DNA of 64,000 nucleotides from JAHECQ01 sp963775125 (GTDB lineage: Bacteria > Actinomycetota > Acidimicrobiia > Acidimicrobiales > SZUA-35), in the NCBI GenBank assembly GCA_963775125.1, contig CAVZHQ010000002.1, positions 744,001-808,000 of the forward strand, read 5' to 3'. The notes below the pieces were generated by a model. It was not told the origin of the DNA. It ran no database searches and was given only the letters and a program-made list of their open reading frames with translations. A program made the translations under genes and the position numbers. Of the stretch, positions 51,598 to 61,180 are shown piece after piece; position 1 is the stretch's first letter; every line of letters begins with the position of its first letter.

Positions 51598-53537
51598 GCC
51601 GAGTACATCGTCTGCCGCGGGTCGTCACCATCGCACTCGGTGCCGTTGCGCTGACCGCTTCGCTGGCGAGTCCGTCGGCGGCCCTTGCCGCCGACGTCAC
51701 CCGAACCCAGGTCGCCGACGATTGGACGTGGAAGCCGAGTGCGTCGGGCTGGGCCTTGCCGGTCAGCTACCTCGGCTGGGGCGACACCATCTCGTTCCGT
51801 CACGATGAACCGATCGCCGTCATCGAACTTCCTGACGCCGGCGGCCACCGACTTCGCCAGGTCGAGTTCAGCATCGACGTCCCGGAGTTCGTCAACGGGG
51901 TCCGCCTCGACGTCAGTGTCGATGGACAGTCGATTCACTCCGAGCGGTATCAGCCGGGTACGACCGACGTGGTGCTTGCGCTCGCAGAACCCATCGAGGA
52001 CCTCACCTTCGAGGCCACGCCACTGGTGACCGGATGTCCCCTCACGGATCAGCCCTATTTCGCCCACCTGCGCGATCCGATCTTGTTCTACAGCACCGAC
52101 ACCAACGCGACCGCCGACGATCGCCCCTTCGCCCCGCCCGACGTGGTCACCCATGCAACGTTCATCGTCGAGTCCGGCCGGAGTCGCTACGCCGACGGTG
52201 CAGTGCTCGACGCGGCCGCTTCCCTCTCGTTGGGCTTTGCCGGTCACCAACGCGTCGCGGTTTCCTCCGCGACCGCAACCACCGACGATCCCGGCCCCTT
52301 CGGTCTGATCATCGAGGTCGGCGAACGTGAGCATGCGGAGATCACCGCGGTGGGCGCCGGTGAGCTTCGGATCACCGGACGGTCTGAGGCTCTGGTGACC
52401 CAGGCGCGCGGCCTCAACGACGCGTTGTCCGCCCTGGGTGCTGTCCGGTCGTTCACGGTGGAACAGATCGATCCGGGGCCGGTCGCCGATGACCAACCGG
52501 TCAAGGTGACCGACCTACCGGGCGCGCGACTCTTCGAATCCGGCGGCCGACAACTCGAGGTGGTCGTGCCGCTCTCCCAGGCCGCCTTCGGCGGACCTGT
52601 TTCCTCCTACACCGCTCGCCTTGGAGGGGTGGTCAGCCCAGCCCAACCCGCAGATCTCGGCGGATCACAATTGAGTCTCTGGCTCGGCGACGAACTCCTC
52701 GAGGTCGTCCCCGTCTCCGACCAGGGACGTTTCGACATCGAGCGGTCGATCGAACGTCAGAACGTCGAGCGCGACCGCTCGCTTCGGTTGCGGTTCGATA
52801 CCTCGCTCGAAGGGTGTGGCCAAGCCGAGCTCTACCATCTCCAGCTCGATGATGGCTCCTGGGTGAAGCCCACCTTCGGACAGGGCCTGGCGCCCGGACT
52901 GCACCGGTTCCCGCAGGTTGCGGCCACCGGACTACGCGTCATACCCGGCCGCGAGGTCTGGGAGCTCGCGGTCACTGCTGAGCTGGTCACCATCATGCAA
53001 GAAGCCTCGCCGATACCGTTGCCTCTCTCGGTCATCGAGGCGGACGACGCGCTGAACCATGAGACCCCCCTCTTGGTCACCGACCCCGACGTCGAACTCC
53101 AGGAAGCGTTGGGAGCACCGACCAACCCCCGCCTTGGTCGGATGGACACCGGCGCCGTGACGATCCAAGCAGACGAGCGACTCGACCTACCGATGACCCT
53201 GCAGGGATTCGTCGGAACCGATGGCGCAGACATCGCGCTCGTCGAGAGCACGCCGCACGACGGCGCAGGCGGCCTCCCGGACGCTGTGGCGAGCCACGGC
53301 ATCGGGCTCCTCACCGGCACGAGTGTGTCGGTCGGCGAGCAGCACGAGGTGCTGGTGGCGGGCGTGCAACAAACTCGCGCTACCGAGGAAGCAGTACAGC
53401 TCCTGCCATCGACGAAGGAGGCAGGGCCGCCCAGCGGGTCCAGTTCAGCACGCTCGGCGTTCGTGACCGGGCTCCTGCTCGCGCTGGCCGGTGGCGTCGT
53501 GGTGCTGGCGACCCATCCCCTCCGCCGACGTCGTTGA
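51594..53537 (+). CDS. BcsB-like exported, membrane-anchored protein
   Basis: A 647-residue protein with a signal peptide (TIALGAVALTASLASPSAALA), a beta-rich body with two carbohydrate-binding-like lobes and a C-terminal membrane helix (FVTGLLLALAGGVVVLATHP). This layout matches BcsB, the extracytoplasmic subunit of cellulose synthase, though a name cannot be given with certainty. It completes the HEAT-GT2-BcsB operon. The ATG overlaps the GT2 stop. Confidence 0.75.
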   Translation: MSRVHRLPRVVTIALGAVALTASLASPSAALAADVTRTQVADDWTWKPSASGWALPVSYLGWGDTISFRHDEPIAVIELPDAGGHRLRQVEFSIDVPEFVNGVRLDVSVDGQSIHSERYQPGTTDVVLALAEPIEDLTFEATPLVTGCPLTDQPYFAHLRDPILFYSTDTNATADDRPFAPPDVVTHATFIVESGRSRYADGAVLDAAASLSLGFAGHQRVAVSSATATTDDPGPFGLIIEVGEREHAEITAVGAGELRITGRSEALVTQARGLNDALSALGAVRSFTVEQIDPGPVADDQPVKVTDLPGARLFESGGRQLEVVVPLSQAAFGGPVSSYTARLGGVVSPAQPADLGGSQLSLWLGDELLEVVPVSDQGRFDIERSIERQNVERDRSLRLRFDTSLEGCGQAELYHLQLDDGSWVKPTFGQGLAPGLHRFPQVAATGLRVIPGREVWELAVTAELVTIMQEASPIPLPLSVIEADDALNHETPLLVTDPDVELQEALGAPTNPRLGRMDTGAVTIQADERLDLPMTLQGFVGTDGADIALVESTPHDGAGGLPDAVASHGIGLLTGTSVSVGEQHEVLVAGVQQTRATEEAVQLLPSTKEAGPPSGSSSARSAFVTGLLLALAGGVVVLATHPLRRRR

Positions 53538-53541
53538 GCGG

Positions 53542-53862
53542 CTAGATGCCGATCTCGGCCATGAGTTGGCTCTTGCCTTTGGCGCCGACGATGCGACGCT
53601 CGACCTCGCCATCCTTGAACACCAGCAAGGTCGGAATGCTCATCACGCCGAATCGCTGAGCGATACCGGGATTCTCATCGACGTTGAGCTTGGTGACCTT
53701 GACGACGTTGACCTGCTCGGCGGCGATCTCGTCGAGGATCGGGGCGATCATCTTGCAGGGTCCGCACCATTCGGCCCAGAAATCGACAACGACCGTTTCG
53801 GTGGCGGAGTTGACGACCTCGTCGAAGGTGGCCTCGGTCAGGTTGGTGATGTGCTCAGACAT
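53542..53862 (-). CDS. trxA: Thioredoxin
   Basis: A 106-residue thioredoxin with the WCGPCK active site and the cis-Pro in GVMSIPTLLVF. It lies next to trxB in the same orientation, with about 120 bases between, and is part of the block that in mycobacteria lies near the origin. Confidence 0.97.
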   Translation of the reverse strand: MSEHITNLTEATFDEVVNSATETVVVDFWAEWCGPCKMIAPILDEIAAEQVNVVKVTKLNVDENPGIAQRFGVMSIPTLLVFKDGEVERRIVGAKGKSQLMAEIGI

Positions 53863-53985
53863 TGGTGCTTTCCGTTCTGACTCGGTGGTGATGCGGCCGG
53901 ACGTTGATGCGACCGATGGTGGTGCGGGCCGATGGGCTACGGGTGCCCGACTGAGTCAGACGAGACAACCCCCCGTCGATCTTGG

Positions 53986-54948
53986 CTATTCCTGGGCTTC
54001 GAGCCAACGCTCGGCGTCGATGGCGGCAGCGCAGCCCGAACCTGAGGCCGTGATCGCCTGCCGGTAGGTGTCGTCCTGCACGTCGCCGCAGGCGAACACG
54101 CCGTCGACATTGGTGCGGGTGCTCGGGGCCTGGGTGATGAGGTACCCGTTGTCCTTCATGGCCAGCTGACCTGCGAAGAGGTCGGTGTTCGGCCGATGCC
54201 CAATGGCCACGAACAAGCCGGTGACGGCCAGTGACGACCGCTCCTTGGTCTGCAGATTCTCGACCTCGACGCTCTGCACTGCCTGGTCGCCGATCACATC
54301 GACCACCTGAGAGTTCCAGAGGAACGAAATCTTCGGATTGGCGAACGCCCGATCCTGCATGATCCGCGAGGCACGAAGCTCGTCGCGACGATGGATGAGC
54401 GTGACCGAACGAGCGAACCGGGTGAGGAAGGTGGCCTCTTCCAGCGCGCTGTCGCCACCTCCGACGACGGCGATGTCCTGATCCCGGAAGAAGAACCCGT
54501 CGCACGTCGCGCAGGTCGAGACCCCGTGACCCAGAAGCCGCTGTTCGCCGGGCAGGTCGAGCATCAGCGAGGTTGCTCCCGTGGCCACGATGAGCGTCTT
54601 CGCCAGGTAGGTCGGCTCGGCCGCCTCGGGATCGCCGACCCAGACACCGAAGGGGCGCCGGGAGAGGTCGACCTTGCTGGCTTTGTCGGTCTTCAGCACC
54701 GCGCCGAACCGTTCCGCCTGCTGACGGAAGTTCATCATCAGCTCAGGGCCCATCATGCCCTGCGGGAATCCCGGGAAGTTCTCGACCTCGGTGGTGAGCA
54801 TCAGCTGGCCGCCCGGCTGATCGCCGGTCGAGGAGGGCTCGCCCTCGATGACGAGCGGCTCGAGCGAAGCCCGAGCGGTATAGATGGCCGCGGTCAGGCC
54901 AGCGGGACCACTGCCCAGAATCACCACGTCACGAACGTCTGACATCAT
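53986..54948 (-). CDS. trxB: Thioredoxin reductase
   Basis: FAD/NADPH-dependent flavoprotein of 320 residues. FAD motif GSGPAGLTAAIY, redox CATC, NADPH motif GGGDSALEEATFL. The ATG at 54948 overlaps the preceding stop as ATGA; a second ATG follows at 54945. AAAGG upstream is the ribosome-binding site. Confidence 0.97.
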   Translation of the reverse strand: MMSDVRDVVILGSGPAGLTAAIYTARASLEPLVIEGEPSSTGDQPGGQLMLTTEVENFPGFPQGMMGPELMMNFRQQAERFGAVLKTDKASKVDLSRRPFGVWVGDPEAAEPTYLAKTLIVATGATSLMLDLPGEQRLLGHGVSTCATCDGFFFRDQDIAVVGGGDSALEEATFLTRFARSVTLIHRRDELRASRIMQDRAFANPKISFLWNSQVVDVIGDQAVQSVEVENLQTKERSSLAVTGLFVAIGHRPNTDLFAGQLAMKDNGYLITQAPSTRTNVDGVFACGDVQDDTYRQAITASGSGCAAAIDAERWLEAQE

Positions 54949-55274
54949 GCACCTTTCTTGCGCCACAACAGCGCTCCGAGGAGGGAGAACACCAGACCCA
55001 GGAACAGATATGCCCCCCAGGTCTCCCCCTCGTCGATGACCGGTAGGAGCTCGGTCAACGACACGACGAGCCGGACCAGAAGGATGAAGAAGATGAACAC
55101 CGCGACGAGACCGATCAGCGCCGCGGCGAGGGCGTAGACGACGATGCGGGACTTGTCGAGAATGTTGCCGGTGGTCTTTGACCGGACAGTGTCGACGTAA
55201 CCGACGAGCGTTTGGGTGAGACGGGCCGGCCAGTCTTCGGTCGCCGCGGAACTGCTGGTCAGGTCTTCAGACAT
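54945..55274 (-). CDS. Small two-helix membrane protein (Holin-X/DUF1469-like)
   Basis: A 109-residue protein with two helices (IVVYALAAALIGLVAVFIFF and GAYLFLGLVFSLLGALLW) and a charged N-terminus. Relatives are called putative actinobacterial Holin-X although they are chromosomal. Position directly upstream of trxB is common in this group. No phage genes nearby. Confidence 0.75.
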   Translation of the reverse strand: MSEDLTSSSAATEDWPARLTQTLVGYVDTVRSKTTGNILDKSRIVVYALAAALIGLVAVFIFFILLVRLVVSLTELLPVIDEGETWGAYLFLGLVFSLLGALLWRKKGA

Positions 55275-55340
55275 CGCGCAAACTCTAGCGGGGCGGCACC
55301 TTTGCGTGGTGAGCTGCGGCCGGCGCCCTCAGTGATCGGC

Positions 55341-56109
55341 TCAGGGAGTCTGGTCGACGATCGCGCACGACGGAAGGACGAGATAGGACCGATAGGCACC
55401 GATCCCACCGTAGACGTACAGGTCGAGGGAGTCACCGACGACATCGATGGAGACGACGGCGGTGAGGGCCTCGCCGGCCGTCAACTCCTCGCTGCAGCCG
55501 CTCGCATCGACCGCAGTACCGTCCGGCGCCGCAGGGACCAGCCCCATCTCCTGGGCCAGGGCGAGCGCTTCCTCCACGCCAGGGGTCTCCGCAAACGTCA
55601 TCGAGGGCGCCATGCGCGTCGCTGTGTCGGCCGCACCGCCCGTGGACTCTTCGCTCTCCTCGACCGCGTCTTCCATCGCGAGGGCGCTCTCGGCCGACCG
55701 AGTCACGTCGGCCGCGGCCCGACTCAGCATCGGTCTCTGCCTCGGCCGTCGCGAAATCGTCGTCCGAACCGCTGTCGGAGCTGCGCTGTTGGAGGGCGAC
55801 GCCGACACCGGCGAGGACCACCGCGGCCGCAGCCACGGAACTCAGCCAGCGGACCCGGTGGTCGGGACGGGACCTCCTCGAGATCTGCTGCACCGGCGCC
55901 AGAGAGTCGAACTCGGCCAGCGCTGCGGCCAGATGTCGTTCCTTGAGATCGTGAGGAGGAGTCACCGGGGGCAGCGAGTTCAGTCGCACGCGCTCGAACT
56001 GCCGTACCTGGCGGAGCAGCGAGGCGTCGGCCTCGACCTGGGCGGCCTCCTCGGGGGTCACCTCGCCGTCGAGATAGGCGGAGACAAGTTCGTCGTAGTG
56101 GTCGCTCAT
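55341..56109 (-). CDS. Anti-sigma factor, zf-HC2 type, with single-base frameshift
   Basis: N-terminal zinc-finger-like region MSDHYDELVSAYLDGEVTPE has the YLDGEL-like core but lacks the usual Cys, so zinc binding is doubtful. A membrane helix WLSSVAAAAVVLAGVGVAL follows. The extracellular domain begins in the first frame to AEAETDAES and resumes, after a surplus base in CCC at 55718-55720, as AAADVTRSAESALAMED to YVYGGIGAYRSYLVLP. It follows the ECF sigma gene, as RsmA follows sigM in mycobacteria. Confidence 0.75.
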
Positions 56110-56113
56110 GACA

Positions 56114-56738
56114 TCAGCTCGGACGTTCACCGGAACCGCGTTGGTTCCCTCGGTCGGAAACATTTCCCGCTTCGGATCCCACGAGGTTGGCCAAATGACG
56201 GCGCCCTCGGGCGATTCGCGACCGAACCGTACCGGGCGGCAGGTTCAGGACATCACCGATCTCGGCGTAGTCCATCCCCACGACATCGCGGAGCACGACC
56301 GGCGCACGGAACTCGACAGGAAGCGATTGCAGGGCCGCGTCGAGTTCCATTCGGTCAGCCACCCGACCGGTCTCATCGGCAGACTCGCCCCAAGCGGCGC
56401 CATCGCCATGATCGGTCGCATCGAGGATGGGCTGGGGACGGCGGCCACGGCGACGCAGCTCGTCGAGGCAGGCGTTTGTGGCAACGCGATAGCTCCAGGT
56501 CCGAAAGCTGGCCCGACCATCGAACCGGCCGAGGCCCCGCACGATGGACAACAGTGCCTCTTGACAGGCGTCGGCGGCGTCGGCCTCGTTGCCGGCCAGC
56601 CGGCGGCAGATGGCGAAGAGGCGGTCGTAGTGACGCCCGAGGAGCTGATCCAGCGCTGCTCGATCACCGAGTTTGGCCCGCTCGACCAGCTGTTCGTCAG
56701 GAGGATGGTCCTGGGGCGACGCGATCGTCCTCAGTCAA
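56114..56738 (-). CDS. ECF sigma factor (SigM-like position), with single-base frameshift
   Basis: Region 2 is DEQLVERAKLGDRAALDQLL, GRHYDRLFAICRRLAGNEAD, and RASFRTWSYRVATNACLDEL. Region 4 is LPVEFRAPVVLRDVVGMDYA and PPGTVRSRIARGRRHL. The N-terminus TEDDRVA lies in another frame. A surplus base in the GGGG run at 56713-56716 joins it to QDHPPDEQL. The start TTG at 56738 overlaps the stop of the kinase-extension frame. Position between trxB/anti-sigma and the kinase fits sigM. Confidence 0.8.
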
Positions 56739-58405
56739 GACCGAGCTCCGCGATCTCGAACCGATGGAGCGGAGCCGGATCGTCGGAATCCGCGGGTGCC
56801 GGGCTGAGCCCGTGGTCGGTGATCCACACCAGGACGTATCGGCCGGCGAGAACTCCACCGTCGACTGCGGACAGCTCGATGGTGATCTCGTCGTCACCGT
56901 CGTACGCGGCCTGTCCGACTGGTTCACCCCACGTCGACCGGTCGGCGAACGGCTCGACCGAGGCGTAGACCTCGACGGTCCAATCGGTGGACGGGGTCAG
57001 GAGCTCGAGTTCGGAGAGCTCGGAGTTGGCCGCAAGCTCGACGATGAGGCCGACGCCCGACTTCAGTGCAGCGAAGTCGGCACGCTTGTACCTGTCGGTT
57101 CGCCAAACCGTCGACTCGTCGCCATCGGCGACCAAACCCAAAAGGTCGTCGTTCTCGCTCTGGTCGCCTTCGGGGTCGAAGCTTCGGAAACCAACGACCT
57201 CGGCCGACACCAGCTCTTCGAAGTCCGTGAGTGCTGTGCCGTCGTCGCCTGCGGTCGAATCCTCAGAACCGGATCCGCCGAGCCCGCCGGGCAGCCCGAT
57301 CGGCGATCGCGAGATCAACATCGCCGCCACGGCCAGGCCAACACCGAGCAGCACCACGACCACCGCCGGCAACAGCCAGCGGCCCATGCGAGCGACGTCG
57401 TCGTCCTCGCGATCGTCCGTCAGGGAGTCGTCGTCGTACCACGGGCCTTCCGGCGACTCTGGCGCGAGTTCGTCGGCCTGCCCGGTGGCGTTGTGATCAC
57501 GCAGGTCGATGGCCGTCCGGTCGGTGGTCGACCAGCGTCGTTGCGTCCACCTTCGTGGGATCGGACAAGCCCGAGAGCGCGGCACGAACGTCGAGCGCTC
57601 GTTGGAATCGGTCGGCCGGATCTCGCTGCAACAGCCGATGGATGACGCTGGTCAGCGCCTCGCCCGCGTCGGCGCGGAAGCCGGCGAGCGGCGGAGGGTC
57701 TTCGTGGAGCCGGATGAGCGCCGTCGCGGCGTCGGTCTCGCCCTTGAACGGGGCGCGCCCCGCCAACGCTTCGTAGAGAACGACACCGAGGGCATAAAGG
57801 TCGGAACGGGCGTCGGCTGCGTCGCCCCGGACCTGTTCGGGTGAGAGATACTTCGCCGTTCCCAGCAACGTGCCGGTGACCGTCAGATCGGTGTCCTCGC
57901 CGGCTTTCGCGATCCCGAAGTCGGTAACCATCACCCGACGATCGGCGCACAGCATGATGTTCGATGGCTTGATGTCCCGATGAACAACGCCACCCCGATG
58001 GGCCGCATCGAGCGCCTCGGCTACCTGGAGTCCGAGATCCCGGGCGTCGAGCGGACTGAACGGTCCCGCAGTATCGAGCACCTCCCGCAAGGTCCTGCCC
58101 TCGATGAACTCCATCACGATCGCTTCGAGACCGTCGGCGGAGACGGTGTCGTAGATGCTCACGACCGAGGGGTGACTCAACCGGGCGGCGGCGACGGCCT
58201 CTCTTCGGAACCGCAACAGGAAGCCGCGGTCTCCGGCAAGATGCGGGTGCAGGATCTTGACCGCAACCCTGCGGTTCAGGATGCGATCGACCGCCTGCCA
58301 CACCTGGGCCATGCCCCCGCTGGCCACCGGCGAAATCAACTCATATCGGTTCCCGACCAGGTAGCCGGGCTTTGCCCGTTGCTGCAGGGGGTCATCGATC
58401 GTCAT
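56731..58405 (-). CDS. Ser/Thr protein kinase with membrane helix and extracellular F5/8-like domain (frameshift)
   Basis: Active-looking kinase: ELISPVASGGMAQVWQAVD, VAVKIL, HRDIKPSNIML, DFGIAK and the SPEQVRG activation end. After LVDHRP the frame shifts near 57520 (one surplus base) and continues TAIDLRDHNATGQADELAPE, a membrane helix WLLPAVVVVLLGVGLAVAAML (shown in part) and an outer domain with DGDESTVWRTDRYK. The combination matches the C-terminal half of mycobacterial Rv3910, where it is fused to MurJ; here no MurJ part is present. ATG 58405 overlaps the DUF6049 stop (ATGA). Confidence 0.8.
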
Positions 58406-60306
58406 GAAGCGACGGCCTCGTGCTTCGAACGACGTGCTTTGAGGATGGATCTGGTCCACCAGACCCCAAGCATGCCCAACGCTGCTCCCGAAAGGAGAAG
58501 CCCGAGTCCGGGGACAGCGGTGGATCGGACCTGGAACCTGGTCCGGGCCAGCTCTCGACGACCATCGGGTGTGAGGATCACCACGTCCATGGGGGAGAGC
58601 CCGACCGAACGCGCAATGACGTCGATGTCGAGCGACGAACGCGCCAGGGCCAACCGCAAGCACGGTGCCGTCGGCCGGCACCTCGACCTTGTCACTCTCG
58701 AATCGCAGCATCACGTTGCGACCCCCAGAAGCGTCGTTGTGAATGGCCAGCGGAATCACACTCTGCTGAGCCGCCAGGGTAACCGCCTGGAAGTCGGGCA
58801 GGCTGACAACGGAAAATGCCGCATCGAGTTCGGCGCGAATCTGCGTCAACGCGGCGCTTCGACTCGCCGGGTCCAGTTCTCGACCGAGCGCAGCCACGGC
58901 CTGGCCCCGAAGCGAGTCGGGATCCGTACCGCCGGAGATGTAGAAGCCGCGGTAGGTCGCCAACTCGTCGAGAACCGTCGCGACCTGATCGGCCAGTGGC
59001 CGCAAGTCCTGGGTCGACCGCTCATCGGGCCGAACCGAGCCACCGAGACCCAGGTCTTCGTTCAGCCCGACCGCCTCGAGGAAACCCGTCGGGTCGAACC
59101 CGTTGAGCAGCACGTCGAGCGCAATCGGTGAGAGGCCACCCGAGTCGGGACCCCCGAGCAGCACGGGGGATGGTTGCTCGTCGACCGCAAGGGCACCTCG
59201 AAGCGATAGCTCGGCCAGCAATCGATGCGCCCTGACCGCGCTGAATTCGTCCTCCCTCAGCTCGGCCGTACGGTCGGCATCGAGGGGGACCACCGCCAGA
59301 TTCCCATCGGGCGTGGCCAGCAGCCCACCCTGGTCGGCATCGCGGGTTCCGTCGATCACGGTCGTGACACCCGACTGCACCAACAGCGCCGCACCGGCCT
59401 CGGTGAGTGCACCATCGAACAGGATGGCGTGTTCGGCGGGAACGAAACCGAGCAAAGCCACCCTCGCACGGCTTTGACTGAGCACGGGCTCGTACAGTCG
59501 GCCCTGGTCGATCTCGGCCAGGGCGGACGGGTCGAGATCGAGATCGGGTGGACCGATCACCGGCCGTCCCGCGAGGGCGGTCCGAAGGCGATCGGTCAGC
59601 TCCGGCGACGCTCGAGAGCGTCGAGCGCTGTCTCGTCGAGTGAGACCGTGAGGGGGGCGGACGGGTGGTCCTCGAGGAGCGCGATGGCCACCTCGGTCGC
59701 CAGGCCGGTGGCACCGATACCCAGAAGCAGCGAGACCGGTTGCTGCTGAACGGTGGACGCTGCCTCAGGCAGGCGGATGAGCTGGGTAGCGATCGACGCA
59801 ACGGGTCCGTCGGGTCCACGAATCTCGACGACGACGGGATAGATACCGGCAGCGGGAACGAAGATCCGGTTCGGATCGACCGGAGAGGAGCCTCGCAGCG
59901 GGAGCTGGACGAGAAGATGGCCTTCGGCCGAGCGGGCGATCGTATCGAGGGGAACTCCACCGGGAGTGGACGAGGTCGGCCCTGGCCAATGGTTCAGTAC
60001 CTGGCCGCCCCCCTCCCGCAACTCTTCTGAAGAGGCCACTTGGCCGTACACGGTGAAGCCCACGCTGTACGAGGGATCGATGGGACCGGACCAGGCGAGT
60101 TCGGTGGCAAAGACACCGTCGACGGCAACGGTGGGACTCTGACCCACCAGGCGCAGCGTGAAGTCCTGCGCCGACACGCCCGAAACCGCAACGCCGGTGC
60201 CGTCGAGCAAAGGACTCGCCAACAGACTTGCGCAGGCCAGAGGCAGACAGAGGCCAATCCGAAGCAGGGCACCGACAAGCCGGGAACGTGACCAAGTTGG
60301 GGTCAC
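58402..60306 (-). CDS. DUF6049 secreted/membrane protein with two frameshifts
   Basis: A large exported protein of about 634 residues with N-terminal signal (GLCLPLACASLLASPLL), repeated beta domains (FGSGPI-like, DGVFATELAWSGPID, AGIYPVVVEIRG) and a C-terminal anchor LLLSGAALGMLGVWW. The frame changes near 59603 (one base missing) and at 58647-58649 (one surplus in CCC). In mycobacteria the homologue (Rv3909) sits between NUDIX and MurJ genes. The GTG start at 60306 overlaps the GNAT stop (GTGA). Confidence 0.75.
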
Positions 60307-61054
60307 GCCGCGCTCCACCGAAGGACGACGAGACCTTCGGGTTCGGACACGAATCCGATCCTTCGATAGAGCTCGAGCGCCCGAGCATTCGTTTCCTGGG
60401 TGTTCACCATGACCGTGTGAACACTCCTGGCCGACAGCCATTCGAGCGCGTCATCAACCAGGAGCGTCCCGAAGCCGCGCCCGGACACAGCCGGCTCGAC
60501 CGCGAGCCGCTGCAAGTAACCCCGGGGCCCAGCTCGACCAGTCACGGCATAACCGACCACGGGCCCGCCGCGCGATCACCCATCCGGGCAACGCGATAGC
60601 GACTCACCGGAGTTGCCTGTCTGGCTTCCTTCAGGGTGCGCTCGTCGAAGCGCCAGAACGGGTCGAACGCCTGCTGGTCGATGTCGAGCACCCGCCGGAG
60701 ATGCCACGGACGCCCGCGAAAGGTTCGCCGGTTCGACAACGCAGACCGCACCGGCCCCTCGAGGCGCAGCGACAACAAGTGGAGACGTTCGTGCAGCTCG
60801 AAACCCGCCTGGAGGAACGGCTGTCCGTCTCTCGGACTCATGGCCGCAGTGAACGCCTGCTGGGTTCCCCGGTAGGTGATCGCGTGCAGGCACTGGACCA
60901 CGTCGGCGAAGGCCGTCGGGCGCCCATCCCGGCGCGGTCCGACCATGACGACCGACGACTGCCCCTGCCACGGGGCGACACGAAGTCGGGTTCTGGGTGC
61001 TCGGTGGGCCCAGCCAAGCCCCGGCACGTCGGTCGTCGGATGGGCGTTGTCCAC
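60303..61054 (-). CDS. GNAT-family acetyltransferase with single-base frameshift
   Basis: Double-GNAT protein of about 250 residues. The N-terminal half runs from GTG 61054 (VDNAHPTTDVPGLGW) to YRVARMGDRAAG. The C-terminal half VVGYAVTGRAGPRG, LQRLAVEPAVSGRGFGTLLV and NARALELYRRIGF is in the next frame; one base is missing near 60566. It occupies the position of the NUDIX/acetyltransferase gene between pcnA and DUF6049. Substrate unknown. Confidence 0.75.
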
Positions 61055-61180
61055 CAGGTGAACAGACTACGCGCTCCAACCGACCCTGCACTCGCCCCTC
61101 GTCGGTGGGGACGCCGTGCAATGGTCCGCGTGATGCAGCGCTCTCCGCTTGGGCCAAGCCCGCGCGCTACCGTTGCCCAA

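Noticed and set aside
54945..55274. Phage holin as sign of a prophage
   Set aside because: The family is chromosomal in actinobacteria, and no phage structural, lysis or integrase genes are nearby.
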